Assembly (NCBI GenBank): GCA_014155875.1
Contig: JACEFZ010024509.1
Coordinates: forward strand, 498,501 to 562,500
Length of the DNA: 64,000 nucleotides
DNA from: Cepaea nemoralis
Taxonomy: Eukaryota; Mollusca; Gastropoda; Stylommatophora; Helicidae
Reading direction: 5' to 3'
The notes beneath the pieces are model-generated. The model had not been told where the DNA came from. It ran no database searches and saw only the letters and a list, made by a program, of their open reading frames with translations. Below are positions 22,871-33,523 of this stretch, piece by piece. Each line of letters starts with the position of its first letter. Within the stretch, counting starts at the first letter, position 1. The position numbers and the translations under genes were made by a program.

Positions 22871-23279
22871 GAGGAGCGTCAATCTTTTATAAGCATTCAA
22901 TAATATGGCCAGATAGTTTTGTGTTCATTAAGTTTCACAGGATTATCATGAACCTGTCGCAAATTATTGTCAAAAATGGTGTTTTGACCTTGACCTCTTT
23001 CGGACCTCACGAATCATGAGGTGAGTACAATTCAGGAAACCACTAGAAGTTAATGATCAGATGGACACAGTCGATAGGTTGACTGATGTCCAATCAGCGC
23101 AAAGATTACATTGCGTAACAGTATAGTTTCCCTTCCTAGATACATTATTTTTTTCATTTGTCTGGCTGCCTGAATGTCTGCCTCCATGTCAGTCCGACTG
23201 TGTCTCTAACTTGTCTTGAATGGATCTGACTATATTAGCTGCGTACATGATTGTGACTATCATTGTTTGCCACCGTATG

Positions 23280-23880
23280 GTAGAAGGAGGAGGCGGGGGA
23301 AAGGGTAATAGAAAGAGAAAATGGAAGACGGTGTTAGAAGCTGGTTGGAAGAAGAAGGAAAATTGTAGAAGATGGTGGTAGAAGGTAGTAGTAGAGTGTG
23401 GTAGAAGGCGGGGGAAGAGATGATCGAACGCAGTAGAGGGTTATAGAAATTGGTAGTAGGAGGAAGGTGATAGTAGGAGGCTGGTGGAAGAAGAGGATGT
23501 TAGAAGAAGAGGGTGGTGGAAGGTGGTAGTAGGAAGAATATTTTAGAAGATGACGGAAGAAGGTGATTGTAGAACGAAGATGGTAGAAAAGGGGGGGGGG
23601 GGGGGTAGTAGTAGGAGGAAAGTGGTAGTAGGAGGAATATTTTAGAAGATGATGGAAGAAGGAAGAACGTGATTTTAAGAGGAAGGTGGTAGAAGTTGGT
23701 TGTAGAAGATGGTAGTAAGAGGAATGTGGTAGAAGGTTAATTTTGGAGGAAGGTTGTAGTAGAAACATGTGGTAGTAGGAGGAAGGTGATACAAGAGGAT
23801 AGTAGAAGGACGTAGTAAGAGAAATGTGATAGAAGAGGGTGGTGGAAGGTGGAAGAGGAGAGTGTTTAACATTTTATTCT
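23280..23880. repeat. Purine-rich, strand-asymmetric degenerate repeat
   Basis: About 600 bp almost without C on the plus strand, built from 'ggtggtagaagg' and 'agtaggaggaa' words, with a run of about 15 G at 23591-23605. The Pro/Ser/Tyr-rich minus-strand frames are artefacts of this composition. Confidence 0.85.
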
Positions 23881-23919
23881 ACTCCTCCTCACGATACCTC
23901 ATTCTAACACCAAGGAGGT

Positions 23920-24395
23920 GTTAGAAGGAGATGTGGAATGAGGTGTTAGAAGGATACGTAGAAGGAGGTGTTAGAAAGAGGTGTAAAATTAGGTGTTAGA
24001 AGGAGTTGTCGAATGGGGTGTTAGAAAGAGGTGTTAGAAGGTGTTAGAAGGAGGTGTTAGAAGGATATGGTAGAAGATGGTGTTAGAAAGGAAGTGTTAG
24101 AATGAGTTGTTAGAATGAGGTGTTAGAATGAGGTGTTAGAATGAGGTGGTAGAATGAGGTGTTAGAATGAGGTGGTAGAATGAGGTGTTAGAATGAGGTG
24201 GTAGAATGAGGTGTTAGAATGAGGTGGTAGAATGAGGTGTTAGAATGAGGTGGTAGAATGAGGTGTTAGAATGAGGTGGTAGAATGAGGTGTTAGAATGA
24301 GGTGGTAGAAAGAGGTGTAGAATGAGGTGTCAGAAGGATGGTTAAAAGGAGATGTTAGAATGGAGTATTAGAATGATGTGGTAAAATGATGTATA
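23920..24395. repeat. 13-bp minisatellite with 26-bp higher-order pattern
   Basis: Units 'gtgttagaatgag' and 'gtggtagaatgag' alternate strictly between about 24125 and 24310, giving a 26-bp higher-order period. Earlier units are 'aggtgttagaagg' variants. It continues the purine asymmetry of the preceding stretch. Confidence 0.92.
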
Positions 24396-25890
24396 GAATC
24401 TCATCTCATCTTCTCATCTGATCATGTTCCTCTTGTACCTTGCGGTGTCGAGGTGAAGTATAAACTTCGTGAGAGTGCCCGGTTATGGGCTTCGTATATC
24501 GACATTCCCATGGATTCTGTTATTCCCTCCATCCAACGTTTACGTGGTCGGCCTCTTCCTCTGTTTCCATCTGGTCTGTACATCATTGCTTGTTGTGGCA
24601 TGCTGTTGACTGGTAGCCTACTTGCATGGCCAAACCATTTGACTTGCTGCTTTCTAATAAAATCTAGAGCAGCTTTAACCCCTACTTTAGTCCTGATTTC
24701 TTCATTTCTGATCTTATCTCTTCTTGATACGTTGAGTATTCTTCTCAGAAACCTCATTTCTGTTGTTGTGATTTTTCTTTTCTCTTTTTCTGTCATTGTC
24801 CAGGTTTGGCATTGGTAGCACAGAGTTGGTAGGAAGATTGTGTTGTAAAGTGCCTTCTTAGTAGTTATTGATACATGTTTGTTCTTTAGTATTGGTGCCA
24901 TTTGTCCAATGAGTTGATTTGCCTTATTGCACCTATTTTCGATCTCGTCTTCTGATCTGCCATTTGATGATATTATACTTCCTAGGTACTTGAAGCTCTT
25001 TACTTGTTTCAAGGGATGTTCGTTTAGGTGAATTGTTGCTGTTTGTTCGTCTTTTGTTATAGTCATTACCTCTGTTTTGCCTGTGCTAATTTTCATGTTA
25101 TGTTCCCTACACATTTCGTTTAGACTATTCATGTGGTCTTGTAATTCAGCTTCTGATTTTGCTATTAGTGCTTGGTCGTCCGCAAACAGGAGTTCTCTAA
25201 TGGTTAGATTCGCAGATGGTTCTTCTTCTGTGTTCTCGTCATGCGGTATTCTTGCTGTCTCTGCTTGGCTGGTTTCTTTACATATGTTGTCTATATATGT
25301 TATGAACAAGAGAGGGGACAGGACACAACCTTGTCGTACTCCAGATCTTATGGTGAAGGGTTCTGAGTGTTCTCCAGTTGCTCTCACTATGCATTCACTG
25401 TTGTTGTATAAACTTCTACATATGTTTGTTAGATGTGTACTCACTCCATATTGTTTAAGGATTTCCCACAGCTTGTTTCTATCTACCCTATCAAATGCCC
25501 TTTCTTGGTCGACAAAGGCTATGTAGAGTGTTTCATTGAATTCAATTGATTTTTCTATAAGTTGTCTAAGAGCAAAAATGGCGTCTGTGCATCCTTTGTT
25601 TTTCCTAAATCCAAGCTGCGTTTCGCTAAGCTGGGGTTCTAAAGTAGTTCGTAATCTTTTTTCAAGAATATTGCAAAATATTTTCCCAGTATGACTCAAC
25701 AGTGAAATGCCTCTGTATTGTGTGCAATCTCTTTTGCTGCCTTTGTTTTTCCAAATTGGGATAATTATGGCGTTTCCCCAGTCTCGTGGTGTCTGTTGTT
25801 CTACCCAAACATGGTTGAATAGTCTATGTAGCCAAGCTGTTCCTACTTCCCTTGCTGCTTTAATTAGTTCATTTGGTATATACATATGTT
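24396..25890 (-). mobile_element. LINE-E, 5'-truncated
   Basis: Non-LTR retrotransposon 3' part with a long open RT frame. The sense 3' end shows 'gatgagaagatgagatga', a pentanucleotide-like tail, directly next to the 13-bp minisatellite. The 5' end near 25890 meets AT-rich unassigned DNA. It is the best-preserved LINE coding region here. Confidence 0.88.
24422..25885 (-). CDS. LINE-E reverse transcriptase, open 487-aa fragment
   Basis: Reverse transcriptase of a non-LTR element without its endonuclease. Order: RT fingers ('WKNKGSKRDCTQYRGISLLS', residues ~45-65), palm A ('FVDQERAFDRVDRNKLW', ~120-137), 'GVRQGCVLSPLLF' (~183-195), catalytic 'LLFADDQALIAKS' (~230-242), then thumb and a basic 'GRGRPRKRWMEG' near residue 450. 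The last residues are 'TPQGTRGT'. No stop within 487 codons, but the missing 5' end makes independent function unlikely. The listed start is only the first available codon in the truncated copy. Confidence 0.88.
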   Translation of the reverse strand: MYIPNELIKAAREVGTAWLHRLFNHVWVEQQTPRDWGNAIIIPIWKNKGSKRDCTQYRGISLLSHTGKIFCNILEKRLRTTLEPQLSETQLGFRKNKGCTDAIFALRQLIEKSIEFNETLYIAFVDQERAFDRVDRNKLWEILKQYGVSTHLTNICRSLYNNSECIVRATGEHSEPFTIRSGVRQGCVLSPLLFITYIDNICKETSQAETARIPHDENTEEEPSANLTIRELLFADDQALIAKSEAELQDHMNSLNEMCREHNMKISTGKTEVMTITKDEQTATIHLNEHPLKQVKSFKYLGSIISSNGRSEDEIENRCNKANQLIGQMAPILKNKHVSITTKKALYNTIFLPTLCYQCQTWTMTEKEKRKITTTEMRFLRRILNVSRRDKIRNEEIRTKVGVKAALDFIRKQQVKWFGHASRLPVNSMPQQAMMYRPDGNRGRGRPRKRWMEGITESMGMSIYEAHNRALSRSLYFTSTPQGTRGT

Positions 25891-28800
25891 GTCAATTTTT
25901 CGTTTATTGGCAGAGACATTATGAAGCCAGTCATCGTGTTCATGAGATCGAGTCGATGATTATAATATTTCCTACTATATGATATGGACATTGAACTGGT
26001 CCAGATCAACAGAGATCGAAATCGCGTTGATGACGATTCGGTGACATTTATGTTGAACTTTGTTAGTTAGTATGTGATTAAGAAGTCATGAACACATTAG
26101 CTACACATGTTATATTAATTATTTATTAGCAAGAAAAAACTTATGTACACTTATATAGAGTGATAATTAATCATTAACATAATGATATTGAGATACTATT
26201 ATTATAATAGTTAGATTAATTTAGATTAGTTTCGTCGTCAATTAATGTGTTCACAAATTTAAATATGTATTTATTAGTATTAGTATTTATTGATATGATT
26301 TGGCATTATGTTCGCGCTAGCTCACAGCCGAAGAGTATGACACATGTTAATTTCACCATGAATTGCCAGGAAATTGTTGAGAGTCAACGGATGCAACATA
26401 TGACTACAACTATGACGGAGTACCACTACGGCCACATTCAAGGCAAAGGACCTCACCTATACGGAAAAGATCATAGCAAGAGAGACATATTGCAGCGAAA
26501 GTTATAAAGCAACCACTAGGGCTGACAGCTTGGTACCTATGAATCAAACACGTCCCCTACTCAAGTTTAGCTTGAGTTAGGACGCTTGACTGTAGGGTCA
26601 AATGAGGGACTAAATTATATAGATTTGTATATTTAGTTAGTACAGCCTCCCCATGGGCTGACTACATGACGTCTACCGCGGGATTGTAGACAGGTGGGCA
26701 TGCCCGTCAATAATAATTTTTTTTTATTTTGTGTAGGATACATAGGGAACCATACAGTCGTACTTGGAGCATAGCTTTTAACATATTTCGTCTGCACAAT
26801 TATTAGCAGATTTATTCGTTATGGTCTGGTAAAATGATAAGATCATTTTAAAGGTGAGGGGGGCATATGCCATAAGGCAGATACTCGCGGTTGACGTCAT
26901 TAATAATAGGTAGAGAATCCTGAAACTCAAAAGCTTACGGATAGCTAGGAGACTGGTGATAAACGGTGAATCGTGACTCTGACGTAGGTGGACAACAAGA
27001 AAGGTCTTCTTTTTTTTTGATGGAGCTGACAAGGACAAAGTGTATTCTAAGATTAGAAATGGCAAAGTGGTTATTATAAGGTTGAAGTGGTGGCTAACAG
27101 TGGCTTGATGGAAGAGCATGTCGCCGTTGACTGAGAGCCTGATAAACCTAGACAGATTGATCGAACAGCGTCAGAAATGATGGACAGAATAACGGAAGAA
27201 TGAAGGTGATTCAGAGCTGAGAAGAAATGGTTAGTAATAGTATGTTAACATGTCAGATGTTAGTTAATTACTTCTATTGCCGGCCTGGCGTCACAGGCTC
27301 TTTAGAGAAGACATCGACATTGTGTAACTGTAACTTATCAGCTGTGAAAATAAAGCAGCTGTAATTTCTGATCTTCAGTGCGAGAATTCATTTATCATTC
27401 GTTACCCGTTCGGCTCCAATTCATTTATGATTATTTGATGTTGATCAGTTGAGCCGTGAGATTGACTCACTGTTGATTCAGATATATTAAGCAGCGGGAT
27501 AGCGATAAGGCTTGATAAGGGAGTCAGCAGCATTGAGGCACAACCCCAACCCTTAAACACTTAACTCAATACTGAAATATTTCTTCTTCTATATCACATC
27601 TGCCCAACAATCCCTCAACATATTTTTCATAATTCAAATCTCATCCTCCTATCTCATCATAGCCAACGCTAACCAGAGACATACTTTATACAATGTCAGT
27701 AATACAAAACCCTACTATAAACTCTCTACAAATCTCTCTACAAAACTCTCTACAAAACTCTCTATAAGCGATCCGCTTTTAAAGTGTCCATCTAAATTAT
27801 GATTGACAAAAATTGAAGATATTTTCCTTATCTTTTTCTCACTTAATCACATTCTCACTATTCCAGGATAGACAGAAAAAAGTTTAGTTTAGATTGGTTT
27901 GGTGCGCACCGAAGAAAATTAGAAAGTAAGAAAATAGTAAGAAGTAATCACATTTCTCTTCCCATGCATTCTCAAAACTTTATAAAATAAAGTTTTCAAA
28001 ATTTATATTCATTGCCGTCAATAATAATTTTTGTTATCAAAAAGTTATGTTAATCCAAAACTACAACCTTTTGTATTATTCACCTCGTCAAGTTCAACCA
28101 TTCCTTCCAAACCTCCAGAGTCCACTTATTTATATGCCAAAATTCAACCTGGCATTCCCCCCATATTCTCCCATTAAACGCTGTTCAACCCAGCTCCTAT
28201 TTCAACCCCCATTTACCCAGTATCGCCCGTCATTCCCCTCATCCATGGCTTTCAATCCATGTATTTACATTACGAACCGTCTAATGTAGTCCCTAATTCA
28301 AAACCCCCAAACCATTTTTAACGGTTTAACTCTTTCCAACCCCCATGTAATTATCAATTGTTGCTGACAACCCCAGCCACTTTTAAATATACTCCTCCAT
28401 TACTTTCTCTACTACATACTGAGTTACTTCGCTAATCACCACAACTTCCCCCTTAACTCAATCATGTTTCACCCTCAATTTCTATTTATAAACGTTATAC
28501 ACGTTAAGCAACTCAACTTCAAGTCACAAAATTCGTAAAACGAAGCATGGCCCTTACTCCATGTTTCATATTTTCTGCAAGCTCCCAAAAACAACTCTTC
28601 ATTTTTCCCCATAACTGAACGTCAACCTAAAAATTATTTTAAACACACCCAGGGTAACTAAAAAAAAAATAAAAAAAAATAAAACCAAAGTTTTGTAAAA
28701 ATAAACAGCTAAGGTAACATATCATCACATTTTTATAAAGAACAACTGAAGTCAAAACAATAGAGCAAACAATATCAACCCCCTCATTCTATGACATCAT

Positions 28801-29100
28801 TTTTATCCCCACACATTATTCAAAATAAACATATGTGATGAAATGAAAAATCATATATATACATACACCATAATATATTATGACTACTAATCCAATCATT
28901 TTCCGTCTAAGAAAAACTCAACACTTCAAACTTAAAAATCAAAATGATAATAAAGCATATATCAATCACTCCTAACTTAATACAATATTATGTCTACTCA
29001 TCACGACAACTCTCAACAACTCTTGATTAAGTTATTTGCTAACCTTCTTCATTTGAAATTCACAATTACCGTGTCCCACTTCTTCTTCTATCTGCAATCT
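25891..29100. other. AT-rich DNA without recognised gene
   Basis: No domain was recognised in the short ORFs (for example 26247-26507 and 26778-27119). A near-perfect 17-bp direct repeat, 'cgtcaataataattttt', occurs at about 26705 and 28016, 1.3 kb apart, and may mark an insertion. The right part (28000-29100) should hold the 3' LTR of the gypsy element to its right. I could not find a sequence here repeated on that element's other side. Confidence 0.5.
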
Positions 29101-29118
29101 GCAGAATATTCTACCAAG

Positions 29119-29322
29119 CTATTCATCACTTCTCCATTTTCTTAATAACTTCAAATTTTTTTCTATAAGTGCAATCTCTACATCAATGTCGTCATCTTCC
29201 CGAGGAGAAATATCTTCTTTCATATCACCATCCTCATCAGTTTCTGACTCTTCATCCATCTCTTGTTCCGAGTCTGTATACCCATTACTAGCAACTGCTA
29301 ATCTTTTCCTTTCTAAATCCAA
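29119..29322 (-). CDS. Small acidic ORF downstream of gypsy-1 pol
   Basis: 67 residues, rich in Asp and Glu ('EQEMDEESETDEDGDMKED'), ending 'LRKWRSDE'. It follows the pol stop by about 25 bases on the same strand. No domain, signal peptide or membrane segment is seen. It may be an accessory ORF of the element or a separated C-terminal tail of pol. Not recognised. Confidence 0.35.
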   Translation of the reverse strand: MDLERKRLAVASNGYTDSEQEMDEESETDEDGDMKEDISPREDDDIDVEIALIEKNLKLLRKWRSDE

Positions 29323-29345
29323 TCTAATCTTTCTACCTTGATGTC

Positions 29346-32078
29346 TTAATGATCTTTCAAATAGGGCATATCTTCATCACTTGAGGAATTTTCTCTAAAT
29401 TTTCTTTGCCTCTTAATTTCTCTTTCTTTCTGTCTATCTAACTTTCTTTTTACTGCCTGTCTAGTATTCATAAATGGAGCGTCTATTTTTTCTTTGATCG
29501 ATTCTTCACTATTATAACCGTCATACGTGTTGTTTTCCTCTGTCACGATCGTTTTTGGTATTGTTTCTTCTTGTTCACCAGTAGTAGATGCTGTTATTAT
29601 TTGTTTTTGTACCAATTCTCTCCCATTATCTATAGGTATCAGATATTCCGTTTGTCTGATAATCTGTCCATCTGAAAATAATTCTTCTGAATAATAATTA
29701 TTATTATTATCCTCTGCATCTTTTTCCTCATTATCCCGTCTTAAGTGCTCTACATGTGAACGTGCAACATGCCTTGTAATTTGATTTTTTATAGTATATG
29801 ATACTGGACCCTTTTTATCTAACATATAATATCCCGGGACCCAATGAGCATCAAACTTAGAGTTTTTCCTATGTTTTTTGTAATAAACTATATCACCTAT
29901 GTTAAACTCCTGTAAGTGTGCATTTTTATTTGTGTATTTCTTCTGTCTTTCTCGAGCCTTAATTATATTATTTCTTAAACGTATATGTGCTTTGTGCATT
30001 TCTTGCAACCTCATTTCCTGAAACTCCTCCCCCATATATTTTCTTCTAGGCTTTAATAAATTGTCAATCGGTAATATTGGTTCTCTTCCATGTAGTAGGT
30101 AAAATGGTGAGAAACCTGTTCCTTCATTTTGGTGTGCACGGATCGCCCCCAGTGCTATTCCCAAATAAAGATCCCAATCCATATCGTGTTCTTCTACATT
30201 TTTCGCTAGTATATTGTACAATGTTCTATGTTGTCTCTCATTTTTGGCATTCGAAGATGGTCTGGAGTACGAAGTTTTAATGTGCTTTATATTCAAATCT
30301 TTTAACAATTTTTCAAACTTTCTATTTACAAATTCTTTCCCATTGTCTGTAAGTATTGTCTGTGGACACCCACACCTTGGTATAAATTCTTGTAAAAACA
30401 TATTTATAACAGAATCAGAACTCTTGTCTGGAATTGGATAAAATTCTGGCCAGAGACTATATGAATCTACGATATGTAGTAGATATACATTTCCCGATAA
30501 TGTTTTTGGATGAGGACCTGAAATATCCAAACTCACTTTCTGCATTGGAAATTGAGGAATATCTGTATCTTGTAAGGGACATTTAATTATCTTCATGTTT
30601 CTTAACCTACACTTTTCACATGCATCAACATATTCATTTACGCTTTTACATAAATTCGGCCAGTAATATTTACTGCTAATAGCCTTAACTAACTTATCTC
30701 GTCCAAAATGACCATTATTATCATGATATGCCTTTAAAACTCCCCGTTCTAAATGTTTCGGAATATATTTTCTTAATCCCTCACCTTTATCACCGACATA
30801 ATATAATTGATTGTCTTCTTGCAACTCTAAGAATTTTCTTTTAAAACTGTTTTCCCCTGTTTCTTTCAATTTTTGTTTAATCTGTATTATTTTTGGATCT
30901 AATTCCTGTTCATTTTTCATATTAAAATGCATCAACTGTGTATCTTCCTCTATTGATTCAGAATCTTGTTCTGTCTGTGAGCTTTTATAATTTATTTTAG
31001 CAGAATCTAAAATATTCACTTGCCAATTCCTGTCGTCAATTTCTGGTTCTCCCTCATCTTGAGAAGTGGTTTCAGATATTGTTGTATGTGGAATTCTAGA
31101 CAATAAATCAGCGCATGTATTATGTTTTCCTGAAATATACTCTACTTTAGCATTGTATCCCTGTAAATTTAGTGCCCATGTTTGTATTTTCCTATTTTGT
31201 ATTGGTGCTTCTAATATAGACTTTAATGGCATGTGATCAGTTTTAATAATGAAATTGGCGTTATGTAGATAATAATTTAGTTTCTGGAGAGCATAGTGTA
31301 TAGCGTAGGCCTCCTTCTCAATAGTCGCCCATTTTCGCTGAGATTTGCTAAGTCTATGTGACAAGAAATAGATTGGTCTTTCATTCTTAACTCCTGGTAT
31401 TCCTGAGTCTTCTCCTTCATACGGTTGTGTTAAACATGCTCCTATGGCATTATCTGACGCATCTGTATACAAAACCAATTGTTTATTTAAATCTGGATGT
31501 GCCAATAGTGGAACTGTTGTTAAGCTATTTTTTAAAAAATCGAACGCCTTCTGACAATCTTCAGTCCACTTAAACCTTGCATATTTACAGGTCAATTTTA
31601 TAATAGGTTCTGCTATCTGTGCAAAATTTGGAACGAATCGTCTATAATACCCGGTCATACCTATAAAAGCTCGAACTTCTCTCACGTTGGTCGGAGAAGA
31701 TAAATCTCTAATCACTTTAATTGTATTTTGATCAGGCTTAATTCCCTCTCTATTAATAATGTACCCTAAATATTTGGTTTCTGCTTTTAAGAATTCACAC
31801 TTACTCAATTTCAACTTAACATCGTGTATTCTTAGCCTATAAAATACCAATTTTACATGTTTCAGATGATCTTGTACTTCTCCTGATGTATATATTAAAA
31901 TATCATCTATATATGCCAACGCAAACTTTTGAAACCCACGTAATACTTCATTTATTAATAACATATAGTGAGATGGAACTGTACGAACTCCGAATGGCAT
32001 TCGTAAAAATTCGTAAGAACCCATATGAGTACAGAAAGCACTTTTCTTTTGAGCATCCTCCGACATCGGGATACATCA
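29346..32078 (-). pseudogene. Gypsy-1 pol: RT second half, RNase H, integrase
   Basis: Follows, in the same frame, the TGA at 32076-32078 that ends the upstream RT piece. Order: RT palm with 'FALAYIDDILIYTS' (residues ~50-65 of the 906-codon stretch), RNase H ('LVLYTDASDNAIGACL' ~200; 'IIKTDHMPLKSI' ~275), integrase zinc-binding region ('GHFGRDKLVKAI' ... 'CEKCR', ~455-490), integrase core ('VSLDISGPHPKT', 'TILTDNGKEFVNRKFEK', then 'NERQHRTL'), and a C-terminal region with 'YYKKHRKNSKFDAHWVPGYY'. Apart from the TGA the frame is open for 906 codons. Copies the element's RNA and integrates the cDNA. As a single polyprotein it is interrupted. Confidence 0.88.
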
Positions 32079-32910
32079 GAATCCTGATCTTGCGTCTAGT
32101 GTAGTGAAGAATGTAGAGCCATTAAGTAAGCCCAAAATATCATCAATCACTGGCAATGGGTACGCTACATTCTTAGTGATTTTGTTCAACGCCCGATAAT
32201 CACAACAGAATCTATGTGAACCATCGACCTTGCTCACAATTACAATCGGAGATGACCACTCAGACTTCGATCTTGTTATTATTCCCGCTTTTAACATATC
32301 TTCAATTGCCTTCTCTACAATCTCTCTGTTTCTTAAAGGAGTTCTATATGGTTTTAAACTAATTGGTGGATGATTTCCAGTGCCTATTTCCATTGTAACT
32401 GTACTAATTTTTCCCAATTCTAAATCATTAATTGCAATAACGTCTTGATTTTCTTTCACCAATTGTTCTAATATTTCTTTATTCTCCGGTGGGGCTTTTA
32501 ACTGTGATAACAATTCTTGTTCTCTTGTCCTTTTGTCTACTGTATCTATTTGAGATGGATATTTTTTGAATGTATGGATCAATTCATCATTCCGTCTTTT
32601 CCAGCTTCTTTTATAATTATTTCTGACATTATTTCTGACCATGGGAGTTTGTGAATAATCATTATCCAACATGTTTTCTTTTTCTATAGTTAACATGTTA
32701 TCATTATTATACGCTACTTTAGCGATTTCACAGCCTCTATATAATTTAATATTTTTTCCTGTATTGTTTAGGAGCATCACTGGAAAGCTGAGATGTTTAT
32801 CTAATATTATTAACCCATCGGTGACTTCCAAGCCAAGTTCATCTATTATTTCTCTCTCTAATTCCGTTATTTTAACTGTTTGTCCAACCAAAAAGTACGG
32901 ATTTTTTTTC
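32076..32910 (-). pseudogene. Gypsy-1 pol: RT first half, ends at an in-frame TGA
   Basis: About 270 codons with RT motifs 'SPIVIVSKVDGSHRFCCDYR' and 'STFFTTLDARSGF', then TGA at 32076-32078 inside the palm motif. It overlaps the protease frame at 32867-32891 and has no convincing ATG. Entry by -1 frameshifting on the A8 run (T8 at 32902-32909 on the plus strand) fits the frames. Confidence 0.82.
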
Positions 32911-33523
32911 CATTTTTGCCTGTATTATTAACCGTTTGTGGTTTCAAATTCATTTTCGTTTTGACTCTAACTAGTGTCGACACATGCATATCCTCTTCTA
33001 AATCCACGTAAACATCTTGGAATTTTAATTTATGTAAATCAAAATAAAGTCTCACCCCATTTTTCAATAAAAAATCTCTACCCAATATCATTTTTCTATT
33101 TAAATCCTTGACTACATGGAACATATGCCTAACATTTATCCCTCCTAATTTAAAATTTATCATCGTTTGGCCAAGCACTTCTAAATTTTGTCCAGTTACC
33201 GAATGAAGATTATCCTGAATTCTAAATATTTTAAATTTTTTTAATATTCGATATAAAAATGTTTCTTTAATCACACTAACTTGCGCTCCCGAGTCAACTA
33301 ATGTTCTAATTTTATATTTCCCTATTTCTATAATACATGAACTAGGATCAATCATATTTAGTGACAACTGTTTTATCTCCCCAAGTTGAGGCCACTTCTT
33401 ATGTTTTTTATTTCTAAATGTCCTATTATACTCATCATTTGGGTTTTTAATATATTTATTCATTATTTGGACCTTACTATTTTCCCCCCTACTGCCGATC
33501 CTGTTCAGTAAGCGGGATGCCAA
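32867..33523 (-). CDS. Gypsy-1 aspartic protease frame
   Basis: About 218 codons. Active-site motif 'RTLVDSGAQVSVIK' at residues ~72-85, and the second half includes 'KMILGRDFLLKNGV', the usual hydrophobic-ILG region of retropepsins. Protease cleaves Gag and Pol. The frame has no ATG at its start (TTG at 33521-33523) and overlaps gag by 19 bases, so it is probably reached by -1 frameshift at GGGAAAT (33523-33529). Confidence 0.82.
   Translation of the reverse strand: MASRLLNRIGSRGENSKVQIMNKYIKNPNDEYNRTFRNKKHKKWPQLGEIKQLSLNMIDPSSCIIEIGKYKIRTLVDSGAQVSVIKETFLYRILKKFKIFRIQDNLHSVTGQNLEVLGQTMINFKLGGINVRHMFHVVKDLNRKMILGRDFLLKNGVRLYFDLHKLKFQDVYVDLEEDMHVSTLVRVKTKMNLKPQTVNNTGKNGKKIRTFWLDKQLK
32902..32909 (-). 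promoter_or_regulatory. Putative -1 frameshift site, protease/RT
   Basis: A run of eight A on the minus strand, read GGA-AAA-AAA-ATC in the protease frame. A one-base slip back gives the RT frame (AAT-CCG-TAC-TTT). It lies 14 codons before the protease stop. Confidence 0.6.

Noticed and set aside
23334..23872. Pro/Ser/Tyr-rich minus-strand ORFs
   Set aside because: Produced by a C-poor purine tract; no domain, and repeat units shift frame.
15371..24395. CRISPR-like spaced repeats
   Set aside because: Units are contiguous or drifted tandem arrays without unique spacers, in animal DNA, and without cas genes.
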